From Firmicutes bacterium UBA3914 (GTDB lineage Bacteria > Bacillota > Limnochordia > Darwinibacteriales > Darwinibacteriaceae): a DNA stretch of 9,643 nucleotides. The translations under genes were made by a program, and so were the position numbers. Location: assembly GCA_002391385.1 (NCBI GenBank), contig DGEY01000064.1, positions 925-10,567 of the forward strand, read 5' to 3'. Each line of letters begins with the position of its first letter. The stretch's first letter is position 1. Below the pieces are notes generated by a model. It was not told where the DNA came from and made no database searches. It saw only the letters and a list, made by a program, of their open reading frames with translations. This document shows, piece after piece, positions 7,270 to 9,643 of this stretch.

Positions 7270-7356
7270 CTAATACCTAGTACCGCAATGGGCACATTGG
7301 AACACTTCCACGCCTTCTGACTCGCTCAACTCGATGCCTTGCTCCTTACTCATCAT
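7270..7356 (-). pseudogene. Truncated third Nif11-like/CxxC copy
   Basis: A 28-codon frame whose two ATGs (7356, 7353) overlap the stop of the upstream gene as ATGATGA. Its residues EQGIELSESEGVEV match the leader part EHGIELSEAEAAEV of that gene, and FQCAHCGTRY matches its final CxxC segment. A 17-base identical stretch (7322-7338 versus 7555-7571) confirms common origin. The leader start, the Gly-Gly motif and the first CxxC are missing, as expected from one internal and one 5' deletion. No ribosome site is visible, but termination-reinitiation could still give a micro-peptide. The longer open frame upstream to 7614 is only a shadow of the neighbour gene. Confidence 0.65.
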
Positions 7357-7682
7357 AAGAATGTTGTGTTGCAGTTGTTGCAGCGCCAAAGTTCCAAACC
7401 GTGCCCTTCCCCGACCAAGGTTGCTGATGCCGAACCGCATTCCGGACACTTCTTCATCGTCTGACCAGAGCCGCCTGTCACGACGTCCAATTCCACCTCG
7501 GTCAGTTCCCCAGCCAGAAAGCGCAAAAGGGATAGCACTTCTGCGGCTTCTGCTTCGCTCAACTCGATGCCGTGCTCCCCAGCCAGTTCCAAGAGCTCCT
7601 CGGCACTGGAGCACCGCAGGGCTTTCTTGAGCACTTGGTCCCCATCGCCTTTAAGCCGAGCCAACACTTCCTGCAGAACCAT
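7353..7682 (-). CDS. Nif11-like leader protein with CxxC-CxxC tail, copy 2
   Basis: A 109-residue protein. Residues 1-71 look like a Nif11-type (NHLP) RiPP leader: an amphipathic N-terminal helix, the central AEELLELAGEHGIELSEAEA region, GELTEVELDVVTGG, and Gly-Gly at 70-71, where such leaders are usually cut. The 38-residue tail carries CPEC (79-82) and CNNC (101-104) separated by 18 residues, the pattern of a small zinc ribbon. No signal peptide is present. The start at 7682 is set by AGGAGG eight bases upstream, in a stretch of 18 bases identical to copy 1. Its leader is 49/71 identical to copy 1 without gaps. It could be a peptide precursor or a small metal-binding protein; no maturation gene lies in the window. 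Nif11 assignment is by pattern, not by search. Confidence 0.82.
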   Translation of the reverse strand: MVLQEVLARLKGDGDQVLKKALRCSSAEELLELAGEHGIELSEAEAAEVLSLLRFLAGELTEVELDVVTGGSGQTMKKCPECGSASATLVGEGHGLELWRCNNCNTTFL

Positions 7683-8082
7683 GCTATCTGCCTCCTGACG
7701 GGTTCTCGATTCCCAGTGGAGCACTCCCTGCCCCGAACTCACCTTATCCCGAATACTCTACCGCAGTCGTTACACCGGTACTCTTTGATCCCGTACCTAT
7801 CCCGCAGGTAGGTTACTGAGGTGGAACCGCACAGCAAACACGTGACCAACCCACTGCCACCTGCCACCGCATCCAGTTCCAGCTCCGTCAGTTCCTCAGG
7901 GCGGTGCTGTAAGAAAGCCAGGAGTTCCACGGCTTCTGATTCCCCCAAGTCGATGCCGTGCTCTCCAGCCAGTTCCATGAGCTCATCGGCACTGGAGCAC
8001 CGCAGGGCTTTCTTGAGCAACTCGTCCCCATCGCCCCTTAACCGAGCCAGCACTGCCTGCAGATCCATGCTATCTGCCTCCT
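7555..8082 (-). repeat. Tandem duplication, 386-bp period
   Basis: The leader-coding halves of the two Nif11-like genes align without gaps at an offset of 386 bases. They include 34 identical bases (7600-7633 and 7986-8019) and 18 identical bases across ribosome site and start (7679-7696 and 8065-8082). The ribosome site was therefore copied with the gene. The tail-coding halves are much less alike. Confidence 0.85.
7739..8068 (-). CDS. Nif11-like leader protein with CxxC-CxxC tail, copy 1
   Basis: First gene of the pair, also 109 residues. The leader (1-71) reads as Nif11-type, ending TELELDAVAGG with Gly-Gly at 70-71. The tail has CLLC (77-80) and CNDC (99-102) with the same 18-residue spacing as copy 2 but otherwise only about 12 of 30 matching residues, so the tail has diverged more than the leader. 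A further cysteine (C24) in ALRCSS is shared by both leaders. The ATG at 8068 follows AAGGAGG at good spacing; an upstream in-frame start at 8101 has no such site. The stop is 56 nt before the copy 2 start, so the two are probably co-transcribed. The function is unknown. Conserved leader plus variable tail is typical of RiPP precursor families, while the retained cysteines argue for a metal site or for modified cysteines. Confidence 0.84.
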   Translation of the reverse strand: MDLQAVLARLRGDGDELLKKALRCSSADELMELAGEHGIDLGESEAVELLAFLQHRPEELTELELDAVAGGSGLVTCLLCGSTSVTYLRDRYGIKEYRCNDCGRVFGIR

Positions 8083-8106
8083 TAACAATTCGGCGCAACA
8101 CTTTTT

Positions 8107-8131
8107 GTTGGACAATACGCCGTCGTCCAAC
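8107..8131. promoter_or_regulatory. Inverted repeat upstream of the Nif11-like genes
   Basis: GTTGGAC (8107-8113) and GTCCAAC (8125-8131) form a perfect 7-bp dyad with an 11-nt centre. It sits 39-63 bases before the first Nif11-like start. No T-run follows on either strand, so it is not a terminator. An operator or a hairpin in the mRNA leader is possible. Upstream on the minus strand, CATAAAAT (8151-8144) resembles the -10 of sporulation sigma-E promoters, but no matching -35 is seen. Confidence 0.45.
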
Positions 8132-8220
8132 GGTTCCCTTCCCATTTTATGGATACTTCCGGTAACCTCTTAGGGGGTTCTTTTCTCCGCCTTTCGGTCC
8201 TTTCTTCGCCGCAACAACTC

Positions 8221-8229
8221 TGGTATAAT
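8221..8229 (+). promoter_or_regulatory. Extended -10 promoter of smpB
   Basis: TGG directly followed by a perfect TATAAT (8224-8229). There is no good -35 (TTTCTT-like at about 8201). The predicted start near 8236 coincides with the AGGAGG ribosome site (8236-8241), so the mRNA leader would be about 14 nt. Confidence 0.7.
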
Positions 8230-8249
8230 AACCGCAGGAGGATCAGGCT

Positions 8250-8705
8250 ATGGCCCAAATCAAGGTAGTTACAGAAAACCGCAAGGCCCGCCACGACTAT
8301 TTCATCGAAGAAACCATGGAGGCCGGCATCGTGCTGCAGGGAACGGAAGTTAAGTCCATCCGCCTGGGCAGGGTCAATCTCAAGGACAGCTACGCCCGGG
8401 TGGAAAACGGCGAGGTATTCCTCTACGGGATGCATATCAGCCCCTATGAGCAGGGCAACCGCTTCAACCACGATCCCCTGCGGCCCAGGAAGCTGCTCCT
8501 GCACAAGCGGGAGATCCGCCGCCTGTTGGGAAAGACCCGGGAAGAAGGTTATACGCTAGTTCCCACCCGCCTCTACTTCAACAGGGGCAAGTGCAAGGTA
8601 GAGCTGGCCCTGGCCAAGGGCAAACGCAAATACGACAAGCGGGAATCCTACGCCAAGCGAGATGCGGAGCGCCGGGCCCGGCAGGCCCTGCGCCGGGACG
8701 TCTGA
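8250..8705 (+). CDS. smpB: SsrA-binding protein SmpB
   Basis: Small basic protein that binds the tRNA-like part of tmRNA, takes it into stalled ribosomes and occupies the decoding site during trans-translation. The 151 residues are of normal length. Family hallmarks are NRKARHDYFIEET (10-22), GIVLQGTEVKSIRLGRVNLK (26-45), the segment from about 50 to 80 ending NRFNHDPLRPRKLLLH, the RLYFNRGKCKVELALAKGK region (107-125) and a strongly basic C-terminal tail (KRKYDKRESYAKRDAERRAR) that lies in the mRNA channel of the ribosome. AGGAGG (8236-8241) sits eight bases before the ATG. Its partner RNA ssrA follows on the same strand 97 bases later with its own promoter. Confidence 0.98.
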   Translation: MAQIKVVTENRKARHDYFIEETMEAGIVLQGTEVKSIRLGRVNLKDSYARVENGEVFLYGMHISPYEQGNRFNHDPLRPRKLLLHKREIRRLLGKTREEGYTLVPTRLYFNRGKCKVELALAKGKRKYDKRESYAKRDAERRARQALRRDV

Positions 8706-8762
8706 TGGGCCGCCGTCCCTTCATTGATACGCTGAGCAGCCTCCGGCCAGCCCGCCCCAACC

Positions 8763-8791
8763 TTGACAGCCCAGCCCCGCTCTGCTATGCT
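8763..8791 (+). promoter_or_regulatory. ssrA promoter
   Basis: A perfect -35 TTGACA (8763-8768), a 17-nt spacer, and -10 TATGCT (8786-8791) preceded by TGC. The predicted start near 8798 is about five bases before the mature tmRNA 5' end, which leaves a short leader for RNase P to remove. Confidence 0.88.
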
Positions 8792-8802
8792 AAAGGTACC
8801 AT

Positions 8803-9155
8803 GGGGGTGAATTAGGTTCGACGTGGGCAGGAAGAGCATCAGAAGCGAGCCGAGGTCCCCGCTACCTCGTTAATAAAGTGGGAAAACAATAACTGCAAAC
8901 AATCGTTACGCTTTAGCTGCTTAGTTCAGCTAACGCCGCTTGTTCCTTCCGTCTGTAAGCAACAAGACCGGCGTCACAATACAGACTACCTCTTCGGCAC
9001 TGCCCGGGGCTGAAGGGGGAAACCTACGGGCTGGTTCAGCCTCACGGCCCGCTGCAAGGCTGGAGGATGAACGAGACTAAGAATTGCAGCTGCGCTCGGA
9101 GATGCTGATGTGATTTCGCTCGCGGACAGCGGTGCAACTCCGCTCACCTCCACCA
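8803..9155 (+). ncRNA. ssrA: Transfer-messenger RNA (tmRNA)
   Basis: One-piece tmRNA of 353 nt that rescues stalled ribosomes and tags the unfinished protein. The ends form a tRNA-like acceptor: GGGGGTG (8803-8809) pairs with CACCTCC (9145-9151) with one G-U pair, then A and an encoded CCA (9153-9155). The conserved GAATTAGGTTCGACG D-arm follows the 5' strand. The T-arm is AGCGG-TGCAACT-CCGCT, in which the usual second loop U is G. The tag frame runs 8895-8924. The region between tag and 3' end holds the pseudoknots. It follows smpB on the same strand and is closed by its own terminator. Confidence 0.97.
8895..8924 (+). other. tmRNA proteolysis-tag reading frame
   Basis: The resume codon GCA (8895-8897) is followed by AAC AAT CGT TAC GCT TTA GCT GCT and the TAG stop (8922-8924). 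The encoded tag is ANNRYALAA, preceded in the product by the alanine carried on tmRNA itself. The YALAA end is the usual degradation signal for ClpXP-type proteases. Arginine at the fourth encoded position is a variation on the common ANDNYALAA type. Confidence 0.95.
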
Positions 9156-9173
9156 AACTTCCTGAAGACTTAT

Positions 9174-9198
9174 GTCTGCCCTTGGCAGGCGTTTTTTT
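9174..9198 (+). terminator. Terminator of ssrA
   Basis: GTCTGCC (9174-9180) pairs with GGCAGGC (9184-9190), 7 bp with one G-U pair and a CTT loop, followed by G and seven T (9192-9198). It begins 18 nt after the mature tmRNA 3' end. Confidence 0.9.
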
Positions 9199-9210
9199 CT
9201 GCCCAAAAAC

Positions 9211-9236
9211 AAAAAACCTTTGCCCACAGGCAAAGG
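9211..9236 (-). terminator. Terminator of secG
   Basis: On the minus strand CCTTTGCC (9236-9229) pairs with GGCAAAGG (9224-9217), a perfect 8-bp stem with loop TGTG, followed by six T (9216-9211). It lies 20 nt after the secG stop and faces the ssrA terminator across 12 bases. Confidence 0.93.
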
Positions 9237-9256
9237 CATTTAGCACAGATCTGAGG

Positions 9257-9481
9257 TTAAAACCAGATAGTCAGGACCACAGAGAGGACCATGAAACCCA
9301 CGGCTAGATAGGTGGTAGCGGTCTCCAGCATCTGATCCAAGCCCTTACTACGCTTGCCGAAGAACATACGGCTGCCGCCACCAATGGAACCCAGCCCTTC
9401 ACCCTTGCTCTCCTGCAGAACAACTGCCACGATGAGGGCGATGCAGATCAAGAACTGGATCACCATCAAGAACGTTCCCAC
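9257..9481 (-). CDS. secG: Preprotein translocase subunit SecG
   Basis: Small accessory subunit of the SecYEG channel in the cytoplasmic membrane. The 74 residues have the family layout: a first membrane helix (about 5-22), the conserved loop VLQESKGEGLGSIGGGS (21-37) and FFGKRSKG (40-47), then a second helix (about 55-73). The start is GTG (9481-9479), with GGGAGG about 12 bases upstream, a rather long spacing; an ATG five codons inside would cut into the first helix. It is alone here, facing ssrA, with its own promoter and terminator. What originally lay upstream is lost at the contig end. Confidence 0.96.
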   Translation of the reverse strand: MGTFLMVIQFLICIALIVAVVLQESKGEGLGSIGGGSRMFFGKRSKGLDQMLETATTYLAVGFMVLSVVLTIWF

Positions 9482-9524
9482 AGTTAGCTGACACCTCCCT
9501 GCTCCTTGCTGGCACTACAAAGCT

Positions 9525-9553
9525 ATTCTACCACACTGTCTATCCGCGGGCAA
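9525..9553 (-). promoter_or_regulatory. secG promoter
   Basis: On the minus strand TTGCCC (9553-9548), a 17-nt spacer, then TAGAAT (9530-9525) preceded by TGG. The predicted start near 9518 gives a leader of about 36 nt before the GTG. Confidence 0.75.
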
Positions 9554-9599
9554 GATCTTTCAAGAAGGACGCTAGCGTGGCAGAAATGCAACTCTAAAT

Positions 9600-9643
9600 C
9601 TGTCTCTTATACACATCTCCGAGCCCCACGAGACTAAGGCGGA
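9600..9643. other. Untrimmed Nextera adapter and i7 index (artefact)
   Basis: From 9600 the bases begin with the 19-bp Tn5 mosaic end used in Nextera libraries (CTGTCTCTTATACACATCT, 9600-9618). They continue with the read-2 adapter arm (CCGAGCCCACGAGAC with one extra C), then TAAGGCGGA, which resembles i7 index N701 (TAAGGCGA) with one extra G. This is library sequence, not genome and not a transposon. True genomic sequence stops at or before 9599. Confidence 0.96.

Noticed and set aside
7357..7614. Upstream part of the 114-codon frame ending at 7270
   Set aside because: It overlaps copy 2 in another frame and has Arg-rich shadow composition; only the last 28 codons show homology.
8164..8186. 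Terminator-like hairpin (AACCTC/GGGGTT then CTTTTC) on the plus strand
   Set aside because: No plus-strand gene precedes it, the stem is only six pairs including a G-U pair, and the T-run is broken.
8082..8504. A 140-codon minus-strand frame across smpB
   Set aside because: Antisense to the unmistakable SmpB gene; no ribosome site and no family features.
9600..9618. Tn5/IS50 mosaic end suggesting a transposon
   Set aside because: It is followed by the read-2 adapter arm and an index-like octamer, so it comes from library preparation, not from a mobile element.

Overview
The window is 9.6 kb of GC-rich chromosome from an endospore-forming member of the Firmicutes, probably a deep clostridial lineage known from metagenomes. 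This rests on the gene order murI-gerM-rph-rdgB, which resembles Bacillus racE-gerM-rph-ysnA, on a GerM-domain protein and an AMIN/Amidase_3 wall hydrolase, and on chromosome-encoded CCA ends in all four tRNAs. The last 44 bases are not genomic: they match a Nextera transposase adapter plus i7 index, so the right edge is an untrimmed contig end.

Layout from left to right. 1-150 is an AT-rich stretch with no gene. 151-541 is a minus-strand tRNA operon (Pro-TGG, Gly-TCC, Arg-TCT, His-GTG in transcription order) with its own promoter and a strong terminator. 593-7060 is a tightly packed minus-strand operon, in transcription order: secreted N-acetylmuramoyl-L-alanine amidase, gerM-like protein, murI (TTG start), murD, an orphan class I fumarase beta subunit, rph and rdgB. 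The joints are close or overlapping: TGATG at murI/murD, and TAA directly followed by ATG at fumarase/rph and rph/rdgB. The operon combines peptidoglycan work (MurI makes D-glutamate, MurD attaches it, the amidase cleaves the mature wall), RNA 3' processing (RNase PH) and nucleotide-pool cleaning (RdgB).

7192-8131 is the most unusual part. It is a minus-strand tandem pair of 109-residue proteins, each with an apparent Nif11-type leader ending in Gly-Gly and a 38-residue tail carrying C-X2-C-X18-C-X2-C. A third copy survives as a 28-codon remnant overlapping the end of the second gene, and a terminator follows. No modification enzyme, peptidase or exporter is present in the window.

8221-9198 on the plus strand holds the trans-translation pair smpB and ssrA (tmRNA, encoded tag ANNRYALAA), each with its own promoter and with a terminator after ssrA. 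It converges on secG (minus strand, 9257-9481), with two back-to-back terminators between them. Five likely promoters share a TG-N extended -10 element.
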